64,000 nt of DNA from Hoylesella loescheii (GTDB lineage Bacteria > Bacteroidota > Bacteroidia > Bacteroidales > Bacteroidaceae). The notes below the pieces were generated by a model that saw nothing but the letters and a program-made list of their open reading frames with translations, had not been told where the DNA came from and searched no databases. The stretch is from positions 1-64,000 of the forward strand of contig JADYUK010000009.1 of assembly GCA_021531755.1 (NCBI GenBank), read 5' to 3'. Position numbers and translations under genes: made by a program. Positions 1-8,919 of the stretch are shown one piece after another; position 1 is the first letter of the stretch, and each line of letters starts with the position of its first letter.

Positions 1-178
1 CCCCCCCATCATGCGGGGCGCACACACACCTGCCCCCGTTCCATCAGAAAAAAAACCACCACCCTGATACCAAAGCCTTATGATACCCATCATCCTTATC
101 GCCACCATGCGCAACACCGCCCTCCAGCCGGCTCCCGGCGCTCTCTCCTCCCTCTCCACCATCTCCGCGAGGCCCTCC

Positions 179-1585
179 ATGAGCCTCTCCCTGAGAGTCC
201 TGCTCCTTCTGCTGCTCCTGCCCCTGTCCCTCAACAGCCTCTCCGGCAGCCTCCCCGCCTCCTCTCTGCCAGCGCCCACACAGGCCAATGTGGAGAAGTA
301 CAAGGCCGTATGCCGCAAGCATATCAACAAGGAGATTCATGGCATGTACCGTGAGGCAGGCGGCTCTCTCCCCTACCCCTTCCTCGCCCCTGGCAGCAGC
401 CAGTATCTCGATATGCTGTGGGACTGGGACTCATGGCTCAGCGATATCGCACTGCGACAGATAATCCTCGACTGCGGCACGCCTAAAGACAGCGTCCAGG
501 CTCTCCTGTACGAGCGCGGCTGTGTCCTCAACGCTCTCCACTATGGCGGCATGGACGGCTGGATACCGATATGGATAGAGCGCAATGCCCCGTCGCGCAG
601 CGAGATGCTCGCCCACCGCAACCCGTGGCGCTCCAATATGCACAAGCCGACTCTCGCGCAGCACGCCGCCTTCATCGTGCGCACCATGAATGGCGATGCA
701 GAGTGGCTCCGTGAGCCTTTCTACTATCTGCAGGCCTTCGTCTCCAAATACATGAACCACCACCGTCACCCCGCCACAGGCCTCCTCTACTGGGAGACTG
801 ACGAGGCGATAGGTGTCGACAACGACCCCTCGACATTCTACCGCCCCGACGCGAGTTCCGGCTCCATATTCCTCAATGCGCTCATGTACAAGGAGCTCCT
901 CGCCATGGCCTACCTCTCACGCTGCCTCTCGCTCTCCGAGACCGCCATGCAGTATGACAGGGAGGCGGAATCCCTCGCCCATGCCATACGGACACACTGC
1001 TGGGACCCCCGCGACAGATTCTACTATAGTGTCGACCTCAACCTCCGCCCTGTTGAGAAGCCCCGTGTCGATGGCGTGTCGCCCGCCGACCTCTTCCTCC
1101 ATGTCGGGCAGCCCCGTCAGTATGACTGTCTCATACAGCGTTTCAGCGTATGGAGCGGGTTCATGGCCCTGTGGGCAGGCATAGCCACACCACAGCAGGC
1201 ACAGGAGATTGTCGCGCGGCAGTATAGCGACACCACCCTCTTCTGCTGTCCAGCCGGTGTGCGCTCCCTCTCCCCTCTCGAGAAGATGTACAACACGAAG
1301 GCGAGCGGCAACCCCTCGTCGTGGCAGGGGCCGGTATGGATATGTGTCAACTATCTCGTCTTCCGTGGGCTCCTCAGGTACGGATACACCGCCGAGGCAC
1401 GTCTCCTGGCATGGAAGACAATCATACTCCTCGGCAGGGATTTTGAGCGCTTCGGAGCCCTCCACGAGTATTATCTGCCTGAGAATGGCGAGCCTGTGCT
1501 GAACAGGGGGTTCCAGAATTGGAACTTCCTCGTCCTGAACATGATAGCATGGCTCGACGGACGGCCTCTCGCTGAGGAGTTTTAG
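179..1585 (+). CDS. GH63-like (trehalase-fold) secreted glycoside hydrolase
   Basis: Probable (alpha/alpha)6-barrel glycosidase of the GH63/YgjK type, acting on alpha-glucosides or related oligosaccharides in the periplasm. Visible features are an aromatic WDWDSW motif near the start of the mature protein, a DNDPSTFYRP stretch where the GH63 catalytic acid lies, the conserved SWQGPVWICVNY block, and HEYYLPENGEP near the C-terminus where the second acidic residue is expected. The frame stays open back to an ATG at 80, but the ATG at 179 is preferred because it begins a typical signal peptide (MSLSLRV followed by a leucine run). That gives 468 aa, within the range of bacterial members. The substrate cannot be deduced. 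It is divergent from nothing to its left in the window and convergent with the regulator to its right. Family assignment is by motif only. Confidence 0.75.
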   Translation: MSLSLRVLLLLLLLPLSLNSLSGSLPASSLPAPTQANVEKYKAVCRKHINKEIHGMYREAGGSLPYPFLAPGSSQYLDMLWDWDSWLSDIALRQIILDCGTPKDSVQALLYERGCVLNALHYGGMDGWIPIWIERNAPSRSEMLAHRNPWRSNMHKPTLAQHAAFIVRTMNGDAEWLREPFYYLQAFVSKYMNHHRHPATGLLYWETDEAIGVDNDPSTFYRPDASSGSIFLNALMYKELLAMAYLSRCLSLSETAMQYDREAESLAHAIRTHCWDPRDRFYYSVDLNLRPVEKPRVDGVSPADLFLHVGQPRQYDCLIQRFSVWSGFMALWAGIATPQQAQEIVARQYSDTTLFCCPAGVRSLSPLEKMYNTKASGNPSSWQGPVWICVNYLVFRGLLRYGYTAEARLLAWKTIILLGRDFERFGALHEYYLPENGEPVLNRGFQNWNFLVLNMIAWLDGRPLAEEF

Positions 1586-1822
1586 CCCCCCTGCCACATC
1601 AGGCAGAGGGCGAGAGCGGGGCGGGAGAGATTAAAGGAGATAGCATCGTGTCGGGGAGATTGATGCGGTGAAAAAAATAAAATCGTGGTGTTTTCGTCAA
1701 AAGGAGAAAAAAGATAAAAAGGCGAGACCACGGAATACAGCCCAGTGGTTGTTCTCTCCCACATCAGCATTAATGATATTGGTGGTGGAGGGATATGCGT
1801 GTTAATGGGGGGGGAGGGGAGC

Positions 1823-4132
1823 TCAGGCTTCCTCCCCCTCTGTATGTTGTCCGCCCTCGGCAGCGAGCTTGCGGTATTCGCTCGGTGTCATGCCCGTCAT
1901 GGTCTTGAACATGCGTGAGAAATATCCGGGCGAGTCAAATCCGCATATTGTCTCTATCTCCCCTATCGAGCGCGATGTGTCGCGCAGGAGCCTCTTGGCG
2001 ACAATCATCCTGCGCTGGCGTATGAAGAGAGTTGTCGACATGCCTGTGATGTTCCTTATGCGGCGGTTAAGCTGTGAGCGGCTTGTCGGGACCATATCGG
2101 CGAGCTGCTGGCTGCTGATGGTGGCGCAGTTGATGTTCGTGTCGATGAGGTGGATGATGCGCTCGAGATACTCCCTGTCGGCCGCGGGGAGCGATGCCAT
2201 ATCGCCGGGGTTCCCGCCGCCGGATGCCTGGGCGGTGAGGTTGCGCCGCATCCTCTCCCTGCGGTCTATGAGCTTCTCCACCCTCAGCAGCAGCTCCCGG
2301 GAGATGAAGGGCTTGGCGAGATAGACCTCTGCGCCGGCCTCTATGCCCTCAAGGCGGTCGCTGTCGCCGACACGTGCCGAGACGACGATGACTGGCATCA
2401 AATCCAAGGTATCGTCGGCTCTGATGGTGCGTATCAGCTCTATGCCGTCCATGCGGGGCATGGCGATGTCTGTCACGAGGATATCGGGCATGGTCTCGCG
2501 TATCCTGGCGAGCGCCTCCACACCGTCGGCGGCACGCTCGACATCGTAGCCGTTCTGGCTGAGGACTGAGCATATCATCATGGCGACATCGTCATTGTCC
2601 TCTGCCAGAAGCACCTTGTAGCGCGGGCGTGGGCCGCCCCCGGCTGACGAGGGAGGGGCGGCAATGGCGTGTACCGCATCTGCCGCCGGCGCTGTGGCAG
2701 CCGTCACGGCCGTTGGCTGGAGGGTGTCAGTCTCTGAGAGGTTGATGTCGTCGAGGCGTCCCTCACGTGATGCGGCGATGAGTGTCTTTATCAGCTCAAG
2801 GAGGTTATAGCTCTGGCGGCGCGCGGCGGCGAGGCTCTGATGGCCTATGCTGTCTGTGCCGGGTATATGGCTCCCTAACTGCTCTACCATGCCGAGGACG
2901 ACGGTCATAGGTGTGCGCAGGCGGTGGGTCATGTTGCGGTAGAATATCTCACGCTCTGCCGCGGCGCGGCGGCGCAGGGTATTGAGGCGGTATATGGTTA
3001 TGGCGGCGAGGATGGCGAGGATGACTATGAGGGTCGCTGAGGCGACTGTGATATGGCTTATGCGCCGCTCCCGCTCAACGCTCTTCTTGGCTGTGGCTAT
3101 CTCGGCCTGTGTGCGCTGTGAGATGTAATCGATTCTTATGTCCTGGATGTCAGAGAGTGTCTGCATCTGCTGCAGGGTGTCTCTGTATCTGACGGAGGCT
3201 CTCGTCCACTCCAGGGCGGCGGCGATGTCTCCACGCGCCTCCATGAGCGACGACATGAGGGAGGACAGCCTCATGATATGCTCCTTGGAGTTGATGGCAC
3301 GGGCTGCCTCCATGCCTATGCCGATATACATGGCGGCAGAGTCAGGACGGTTCTGCTGCAGGTGGAGACCGGCGAGGGCGGCACAGGCGTCTATCCAGTG
3401 CCATGCGTCATTTGTCCTGCGCCCTATGGCGTACGCCTTGTGATACTCGGCGAGGGCTGCTGTGATATTCCCGTTGCTCTTGTCGAGATTGGCGAGATAG
3501 CTGTAGCAGAGGCTTATGCCGAGGTCGTTGTGTGCCTCGCGGTTCTTCTGCATGGAGAGGCGGTAGAGGATGCGGGCTGAGTCGGCATCGCCTGTCATCT
3601 CCTTCACGGAGCCTATATTGGCGTAGTTTATCGCCTCGCCGAGGAGGTTGCGCCTCTTCTGCTCTATCCTGAGCGCATAACGCAGCGTGCGCTCGGCAGC
3701 CTTGAAATTGTGTGTGGAGAGATAGACGTTGCCTATACCGTTGAGGGCATAGGACATGTTCCTGATGTTGTCGGGCCTGTCACGGTCAGCATATGTCTCG
3801 CTCAAGGCGAGGGAGGCATAATGGAGCGATGCGGCTGTGGTGAGGTCTCCAATGCGCCGCATGTTTGTCCCCTGGTTGTTGTATGCCATGGCCATGAGCA
3901 ACGTGTCGTGCATGGCCTCTGTGAGCTTTATGCATGAGTCGTGGGTCTCTATGGCAAGGCGGAAGTCGCCACTGTTGCGTGCATCCTCTCCACGCTTGGA
4001 CAGGGCCATGACCCGCTCCACATCGGCAGCTGAGGGAGGCGCGGAGACACCCTGCTCCCCGTCGCACGACAGTAGCGAGAGGAGGGTGAGGATGAATGGC
4101 AGGAGGCGTTGCAGCCGGAGGGTGGTGTCCAT
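1823..4132 (-). CDS. TPR sensor / receiver / AraC hybrid regulator lacking an ATPase domain
   Basis: A 769-aa one-protein signalling regulator. A signal sequence with a lipobox-like LLSLLSC (Cys23) is followed by about 300 residues of tetratricopeptide repeats predicted to be periplasmic. Then come a single membrane segment (about 357-377), a HisKA-like helix with the H-box HRLRTPMTVV, a linker, a receiver domain (acidic pocket AEDNDD, phospho-acceptor in VTDIAMPRMDG, conserved Lys in LAKPF) and a C-terminal AraC helix-turn-helix (IGEIETICGFDSPGYFSRMFK). No N, G1 or G2 boxes of a HATPase_c domain are present between the H-box and the receiver, so it should not autophosphorylate by itself. Bacteroidales regulators of this layout often control neighbouring carbohydrate genes; the GH63-like gene or the operon at 4.5-13.3 kb are candidate targets, by inference. 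Confidence 0.85.
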   Translation of the reverse strand: MDTTLRLQRLLPFILTLLSLLSCDGEQGVSAPPSAADVERVMALSKRGEDARNSGDFRLAIETHDSCIKLTEAMHDTLLMAMAYNNQGTNMRRIGDLTTAASLHYASLALSETYADRDRPDNIRNMSYALNGIGNVYLSTHNFKAAERTLRYALRIEQKRRNLLGEAINYANIGSVKEMTGDADSARILYRLSMQKNREAHNDLGISLCYSYLANLDKSNGNITAALAEYHKAYAIGRRTNDAWHWIDACAALAGLHLQQNRPDSAAMYIGIGMEAARAINSKEHIMRLSSLMSSLMEARGDIAAALEWTRASVRYRDTLQQMQTLSDIQDIRIDYISQRTQAEIATAKKSVERERRISHITVASATLIVILAILAAITIYRLNTLRRRAAAEREIFYRNMTHRLRTPMTVVLGMVEQLGSHIPGTDSIGHQSLAAARRQSYNLLELIKTLIAASREGRLDDINLSETDTLQPTAVTAATAPAADAVHAIAAPPSSAGGGPRPRYKVLLAEDNDDVAMMICSVLSQNGYDVERAADGVEALARIRETMPDILVTDIAMPRMDGIELIRTIRADDTLDLMPVIVVSARVGDSDRLEGIEAGAEVYLAKPFISRELLLRVEKLIDRRERMRRNLTAQASGGGNPGDMASLPAADREYLERIIHLIDTNINCATISSQQLADMVPTSRSQLNRRIRNITGMSTTLFIRQRRMIVAKRLLRDTSRSIGEIETICGFDSPGYFSRMFKTMTGMTPSEYRKLAAEGGQHTEGEEA

Positions 4133-4188
4133 GACTTCAGTTGGCGTGAGTATGTGTTAAGGGGGATTTGCTATACGCTCAGAATATG

Positions 4189-4522
4189 CCCTCATGCAAA
4201 CAGGGAGAGGAGGAGGGGGCTGAGCCAGGCTGGGGCTTATGTTTACCTACCGCCTGATGCCCCTCATGCGACAGGGACAGGAGGAGGAGAGGGATTGTTT
4301 TTGGGGTGTGTTGGGGTATGCCAGAGGAGGGGCTTATGTTTACCTGCCGCCTGATGCCCCTCATGCGACAGGAACAAGAGGAGAGGGATTGCTGTTTTGG
4401 TGTGTGTCGGGGTATGCCAGAGGAGGGGCTTATGTTCAACCTACCGCCTGATGCCCCTCATGCAACAGGGACAGGAGGGGAGGATTTTTTGTTTTGGGTG
4501 TGTATCGGGGTATGCCAGAGGA
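4189..4522. repeat. Three tandem copies of a 96-97 bp repeat
   Basis: The stretch between the regulator and the FabK-like gene has no credible gene. It holds three near-identical units starting at 4232, 4329 and 4425. Each begins GGGGCTTATGTT, contains CCGCCTGATGCCCCTCATGC and ends with GGGTATGCCAGAGGA. A partial unit precedes them at 4189-4215. Small open frames across the array simply follow the repeat. The array sits upstream of the regulator's start codon at 4132, so it could carry promoter or binding sites for that gene, but no palindromic operator was recognised. Confidence 0.85.
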
Positions 4523-4538
4523 GGGAGAGCCGTGACGG

Positions 4539-5459
4539 TTAAAGCCCGTCGCCGACAAGGCTTGCCATGATATCGCTGACGGGGCGTATGGCGTCGACAG
4601 CCGCCACGGCCTGCCCTATCTCTATCTCGCCATTGTCTATGTCTCCCTCGAATATGCCCCTCTTCGTAGACTTCGCGCCGAGTATCTGCCGCAGCTCGTC
4701 GGCTGTGGCTCCGCGTTCCTCAGCCTCATGGACACGGGTGTAGAGGCTGTTCTTAGCCAACCGTGACGGGGAGATTTTCTTCAGCGAGAGCATCGTGTCA
4801 TCCTCTCCCATGCGCACACAGTATTCCTTGAAAGCCTGCGACGCTGAGCTCTCCTCGCTGGCGGCGAACAGTGTGCCTACCTGCACGCCTTCGGCTCCAA
4901 GCACCATGGCAGCCCTGACAGCACGGTTGGAGGCTATGCCGCCTGCCGCGATGAGGGGGAGGGTAGTCGCGTCTCTCACCTGTGGGACAAGGACCATCGT
5001 CGTCAGCTCCTCACGGCCGTTATGTCCGCCTGCCTCAAACCCCTCAGCCACTATGGCGTCGACTCCTGCCTCCTCACACTTACGCGCGAACTTACAGCTC
5101 GAGACGACATGGGCAACCAGTATGCCGGCCTCATGAAGGCGGGGGGTAAGTTTCTTGGGGCTGCCTGCTGATGTGAAGACTATCCTCACTCCTTTCCTTA
5201 TTATGAGGTCGGTTATCGTCTCCATATCGGGATACATAAGAGGGAGGTTGACACCCCACGGCTTGTCTGTAGACTCTCTCATACGGTCGATATGATACTC
5301 AAGGGTCTCGGGATGCATGCTCCCTGCTCCTAACAGGCCGAGGCCTCCGGCATTGCTGACAGCCGACGCAAGACGCCAGCCGCTACACCATACCATGCCT
5401 CCGGAGATAATCGGGTATTCTATGCCGAACAAGCTGCATATACGGTTATTGTTTGTCAT
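4539..5459 (-). CDS. FabK / nitronate monooxygenase-like FMN oxidoreductase
   Basis: A 306-aa TIM-barrel flavoenzyme of the enoyl-ACP reductase II / 2-nitropropane dioxygenase superfamily. The N-terminal GIEYPIISGGMVWCSG, the EGFEAGGHNGRE loop, IAAGGIASNRAV and GAEGVQVGTLF match the FMN-binding and catalytic blocks of that family. The GGHxG signature is typical of FabK-type proteins. It is last in a minus-strand run with the corrinoid methyltransferase, fucI, the symporter and the DapA-type aldolase, with 189 nt separating it from the methyltransferase. Whether it reduces enoyl-ACP, oxidises a nitroalkane or acts on another substrate cannot be told from sequence. Confidence 0.8.
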   Translation of the reverse strand: MTNNNRICSLFGIEYPIISGGMVWCSGWRLASAVSNAGGLGLLGAGSMHPETLEYHIDRMRESTDKPWGVNLPLMYPDMETITDLIIRKGVRIVFTSAGSPKKLTPRLHEAGILVAHVVSSCKFARKCEEAGVDAIVAEGFEAGGHNGREELTTMVLVPQVRDATTLPLIAAGGIASNRAVRAAMVLGAEGVQVGTLFAASEESSASQAFKEYCVRMGEDDTMLSLKKISPSRLAKNSLYTRVHEAEERGATADELRQILGAKSTKRGIFEGDIDNGEIEIGQAVAAVDAIRPVSDIMASLVGDGL

Positions 5460-5539
5460 TTTTTCTCTGTGTTTTTGGGGGTAAATGGAGGAAAAAAGTT
5501 CTTCTTTTATATAATATTACTTGGGGGCTGCTGTCTGGA

Positions 5540-5565
5540 GGACAGTGATGAGATTATCACTGTCC
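5540..5565 (-). terminator. Perfect 10-bp hairpin between methyltransferase and FabK-like genes
   Basis: GGACAGTGAT and ATCACTGTCC flank a six-base loop, 84 nt beyond the stop codon of the methyltransferase gene. There is no clear T-run on either side, so it may be a processing or stability hairpin rather than an intrinsic terminator. Confidence 0.4.
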
Positions 5566-5648
5566 GGCATGACATTACATAAGGGGAAGGGCACAGCGGG
5601 GAGAGCACCCCTCGCCTTTGTGAGGGCATGCCCCGCCATGCTGCCAGC

Positions 5649-8600
5649 CTATTTCATCTCAGACATAAGTCGCTTGGCAAGCGCCACAGCCTCATTGGCA
5701 TTGGAGCTGTATCCGTCGGCTCCAATATCCTCGGCAAACTCGTGGGAGACGGGCGCACCGCCTACCATGACCTTCACCTTATCCCGTATGCCAGCCTTCT
5801 CGAGCGCCTGCAGGACATCAGTCATGTATGTCATCGTAGTGGTAAGCAGGGCAGAGAGGCAGAGGATATCGGCCTTGTTGTCGACGACGGCATTGACGAA
5901 TGTCTCAGCATCGACATCAATACCTATATTGACGACCTCGAATCCGGCTCCCTCAAGCATCGAGGCGACGAGGTTCTTGCCTATGTCATGGAGGTCGCCC
6001 TTCACTGTGCCTATGACGATGCGTCCCATGCTCTCGACTGTATCGCCACGTGCTTCCATGACAGGTTTCAGGATTCCGAGCGCTGCCTTCATCGCCCTTC
6101 CTGCCATGAGCAGCTGGGGGACGAAAGCCTTACCTTCCTCAAAACGCTGGCCGACGACAGCCATCGCCTGTATCATCTGGGTATTGACGAGGTCGGCAGG
6201 GACAGCGCCGTTGTCCAGCTCGCGGCGTGTGGCAGCCAATGCGGCGTCCTGGTCTCCGGCGATGATGGCATCACGCAGGGAGACAACAGCCTCCTCTTCT
6301 CCTTGGTTCTCATGCGCCGCCTCGCCTATGGCATTGCCACTGACGGCTCTGGCAGTGTCCTCGCCATTCTCCTGCTCCGCCGTCGGCTGTTGGCTACGGT
6401 AGGCTGTATCGTCGGCAGAGCCAGGGACATGTGGTGTCGTCGTCGTCTGCTGGCTACGGTAGGAAGTATCATCGGCAGAGCCAGGGACATGTGGTGTCGC
6501 ATAACAGCCGCTGACAGGCTCTACGAGACGCTGTAGCAGACGTATATGCTCGTCGGTAGTCCCGCAGCATCCTCCCACAATGTTAACGGCATGGCTGTCA
6601 ATGAGGGTCCAGCTCTGGCGGGCGAAGTCATGGGCTGTCTGTGCATAATGCCCACGGCTATCAGGCATTCCGGCATTACCATATATGGATATCGGATAAG
6701 GCAGACGGTGTGACATCTCTCTCACAAGAGGCACAAGCTTGGCAGGCTCTGACGTGCAGTTGACTCCGACAGAGATAATCTCCAGCCCCTCGGCTGGGGA
6801 TGATGTGAAATCACGCTCCACACGCCCGATGAACTCATACATGTCCTGCCCGTTCATATTCTTGCCGTCGGCATTGACCTGTGAGAAGGAGAGCATGACA
6901 GGCAGCGAGACTTTCTTCTGGCGCATCACATCGGCAGCGGCCGAGAGGCACACGTAGGCATTCTCCATATCGAAGATTGTCTCTATGAGCAGGACATCGA
7001 CATGGCCGTCAATAAGTGCGTCAATCTGCTCGGCATAGGCATCACGGAGAGCCTCAGGAGCCAGTGGCGCACCATTGGTGGAGAAGGAGACGCACTTGTT
7101 GGTAGGACCGATGGAGCCGGCTACGTAACGGGGCTTGTCGGGATCAGTGAGTGTGAAGGCATCAGCCATACGGCGTGCCAGGCGGCAGGCGGCGAGATTG
7201 AGCTCACGGACACGATGCTGCCAGCCGTAATCGGCCAGTGATATCCGCTGTGAGGAGAATGTGTCTGTCTCGATGATATCGGCACCGGCAGAGAGATAAC
7301 GGCGGTGTATGTCGCTGATTATATCCGGGCGTGTGACAGCGAACTCGTCACTGCATCCTCTGAGGCCGTACTGCTGCACCATTGTCCCCATGGCTCCATC
7401 GAGTATGAGCACACGCTGCCTCATCGTCTCAGCCAACGGCTTACGCCCTGCAGCCTCTGCCGCCTCAGCATGGGCATCGCCATCTGTAGCAGACATGCCA
7501 CCGGCATCCGCTGCCGCCGCTATCTGGCGCACGCTGCCAGAGACTGGCTCGGCAAATGTCTTCGGCCTATAGCGCCCTGCATTCTGTGGCTCCTGTGGCT
7601 CCTGTCCTGCTGCCGCTTTCTCTCCTATGCTGATACACTCGTCAACTTTCCGCTCTGTCTCTGCTGTCTGGTATTCCTCCACGATGCGCATGGCTTGCTC
7701 AACCTCCTGCTCGTTATGGAAGTCCATCTCAAGATGTACGCCCTCAGCCCCGATATTGTCGAGCAGCGGACGCAGCTGCTCAAGTGTGACCCAGCAGCAC
7801 ATGACACTCTTCCCCGCATCAAGTATCTGCCTGTAGAGCGGGTACCATTTCTTGTCTCCTCCCTGTGGCTCTCCTACTCCTGGTGTCCACTGTATTGCCT
7901 TCAGCTCGTCTATCTCGAGTATGGCGGGGAGATGATGGAGGGCGCCGACACCGTCAAGGTGGTAGAGCGTGTAGGGTATTCTCTGGCACTGCTCGCGGAG
8001 ATAAGGCTGGACAAAGCGGCGGTAATCGGCTGTGGATATCATGGTCGAGATGTCTGACTGGAGCTTGGTCATTTTCCCTGGAGCCCAAAGTGAGAAGTAG
8101 CAGAATGCCATCTCGTCTCCTACGCGTATGATATCGTAGAGCTCATCGAAGACCTCGAAATAGACATCATTTATGAACTGCAGCTGCTTCTCGAGTGTCT
8201 CAGGCTGCATCACGGTATCGAGCAGCACCTTGTCAGTGCCTTTCATAGCTGCCAGGACATCAAGCCCCTCCATGAGGTCGGGCATACCGACATAGTAGTT
8301 GCCCTGAGCACGGCGTTTGCATGCCTCAAGGAGCTTCTTGTGTATGACGTAGCTCTCGTTGCCCCTGTCGAATGACAGCTTGTCAGAGAACTGTGGGTCA
8401 GGATGAATCCATATCGTGTCTTCTCCCCCCTCAAGGCGTGCTCCAAGTATAGCGGCGAGAGAGCCGGGGCCGAGCTGTGTGTTGGCAACAGGGAGCATAT
8501 CGGCCTTCAGGCATGAGTGGCCGACATACCAGTCAAGATACTCTGCACGCCATTCTGGGTCAAACCATTGCTGGTGGGGTGTAGCGGCGCGTGGGGCACC

Positions 8601-8792
8601 GGGGAGATTGAACGCTCCTGTGCCATAATCATTGCGGAGGGCTTCAGAGAGACGCACAGGCTCCTCTGACGAGTAGGGACCATGCGGCTGGACACCTTCC
8701 TGGAAGTGTTCCCACATGTTCAGTACCAGTCCCTTATGATTCCACCATTTTATATAATGTCTTTTTGTTTCTTCAAGATTCTCTTTCCACAT
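5649..8792 (-). CDS. UroD-type methyltransferase / homocysteine methyltransferase / corrinoid-binding fusion
   Basis: A 1047-aa fusion of three modules. Residues 1 to about 370 resemble the uroporphyrinogen-decarboxylase-like corrinoid methyltransferases (MtaA/CmuA type). Residues about 450-760 are a MetH-like homocysteine S-methyltransferase (LDGAMGTM start; zinc ligands visible in GVNCTS and GGCCGTT). Residues about 830-1047 are a cobalamin cap plus Rossmann domain with the DLHDIGKN histidine ligand, SALLTTT and GGAPVSHE. The pterin-binding and activation domains of methionine synthase are absent. The parts imply methyl transfer from an unknown methylated donor to a protein-bound corrinoid and then to homocysteine, giving methionine. 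The canonical HxC zinc pair of MtaA-type enzymes appears as HLD here. A linker near residues 766-802 contains a two-copy 20-residue repeat. It follows fucI in a co-directional cluster, which hints at a methylated-sugar donor (inference only). Confidence 0.85.
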   Translation of the reverse strand: MWKENLEETKRHYIKWWNHKGLVLNMWEHFQEGVQPHGPYSSEEPVRLSEALRNDYGTGAFNLPGAPRAATPHQQWFDPEWRAEYLDWYVGHSCLKADMLPVANTQLGPGSLAAILGARLEGGEDTIWIHPDPQFSDKLSFDRGNESYVIHKKLLEACKRRAQGNYYVGMPDLMEGLDVLAAMKGTDKVLLDTVMQPETLEKQLQFINDVYFEVFDELYDIIRVGDEMAFCYFSLWAPGKMTKLQSDISTMISTADYRRFVQPYLREQCQRIPYTLYHLDGVGALHHLPAILEIDELKAIQWTPGVGEPQGGDKKWYPLYRQILDAGKSVMCCWVTLEQLRPLLDNIGAEGVHLEMDFHNEQEVEQAMRIVEEYQTAETERKVDECISIGEKAAAGQEPQEPQNAGRYRPKTFAEPVSGSVRQIAAAADAGGMSATDGDAHAEAAEAAGRKPLAETMRQRVLILDGAMGTMVQQYGLRGCSDEFAVTRPDIISDIHRRYLSAGADIIETDTFSSQRISLADYGWQHRVRELNLAACRLARRMADAFTLTDPDKPRYVAGSIGPTNKCVSFSTNGAPLAPEALRDAYAEQIDALIDGHVDVLLIETIFDMENAYVCLSAAADVMRQKKVSLPVMLSFSQVNADGKNMNGQDMYEFIGRVERDFTSSPAEGLEIISVGVNCTSEPAKLVPLVREMSHRLPYPISIYGNAGMPDSRGHYAQTAHDFARQSWTLIDSHAVNIVGGCCGTTDEHIRLLQRLVEPVSGCYATPHVPGSADDTSYRSQQTTTTPHVPGSADDTAYRSQQPTAEQENGEDTARAVSGNAIGEAAHENQGEEEAVVSLRDAIIAGDQDAALAATRRELDNGAVPADLVNTQMIQAMAVVGQRFEEGKAFVPQLLMAGRAMKAALGILKPVMEARGDTVESMGRIVIGTVKGDLHDIGKNLVASMLEGAGFEVVNIGIDVDAETFVNAVVDNKADILCLSALLTTTMTYMTDVLQALEKAGIRDKVKVMVGGAPVSHEFAEDIGADGYSSNANEAVALAKRLMSEMK
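6406..6497 (-). repeat. In-frame 60-bp duplicated linker segment
   Basis: Two nearly identical segments 60 nt apart encode the peptide TPHVPGSADDTxYRSQQ twice, in the linker between the homocysteine methyltransferase and cobalamin modules. The period keeps the reading frame, so copy number could change without breaking the protein. Confidence 0.85.
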
Positions 8793-8838
8793 ATGTATTT
8801 TGGGGGGTAAGGCAGTTGCACGCCTGAATGATGATATT

Positions 8839-8893
8839 GCTGCCTGCCACAGACTCCATCGGCATGATGGCCTCTATATCTATGGCAGGCAGC
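8839..8893 (-). promoter_or_regulatory. Nested inverted repeat between fucI and the methyltransferase gene
   Basis: An 11-bp perfect inverted repeat (GCTGCCTGCCA / TGGCAGGCAGC) encloses a second small stem (CCATC / GATGG). It lies 46 nt upstream of the methyltransferase start. It could be an attenuator, a processing site or a protein operator. It does not resemble a cobalamin riboswitch: there is no B12 box and it is too short. Confidence 0.5.
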
Positions 8894-8919
8894 GGCATGA
8901 ATGCGGTGTGAGCCGGGGA

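Noticed and set aside
917..1597. 226-codon minus-strand frame opposite the GH63-like gene
   Set aside because: Antisense shadow in GC-rich coding DNA; no protein-like features, while the plus strand shows glycosidase motifs and a signal peptide.
1805..1812. G8 run as a fourth phase-variation tract
   Set aside because: It lies in non-coding DNA between convergent genes and breaks no reading frame.
5521..6536. Long plus-strand open frames (5521-6402 and 5628-6536)
   Set aside because: They are antisense shadows of the corrinoid fusion gene, whose minus-strand frame carries clear domain motifs.
8793..8919. Cobalamin riboswitch before the corrinoid methyltransferase
   Set aside because: The gap is only 127 nt and lacks a recognisable B12 box; only a nested palindrome is present.
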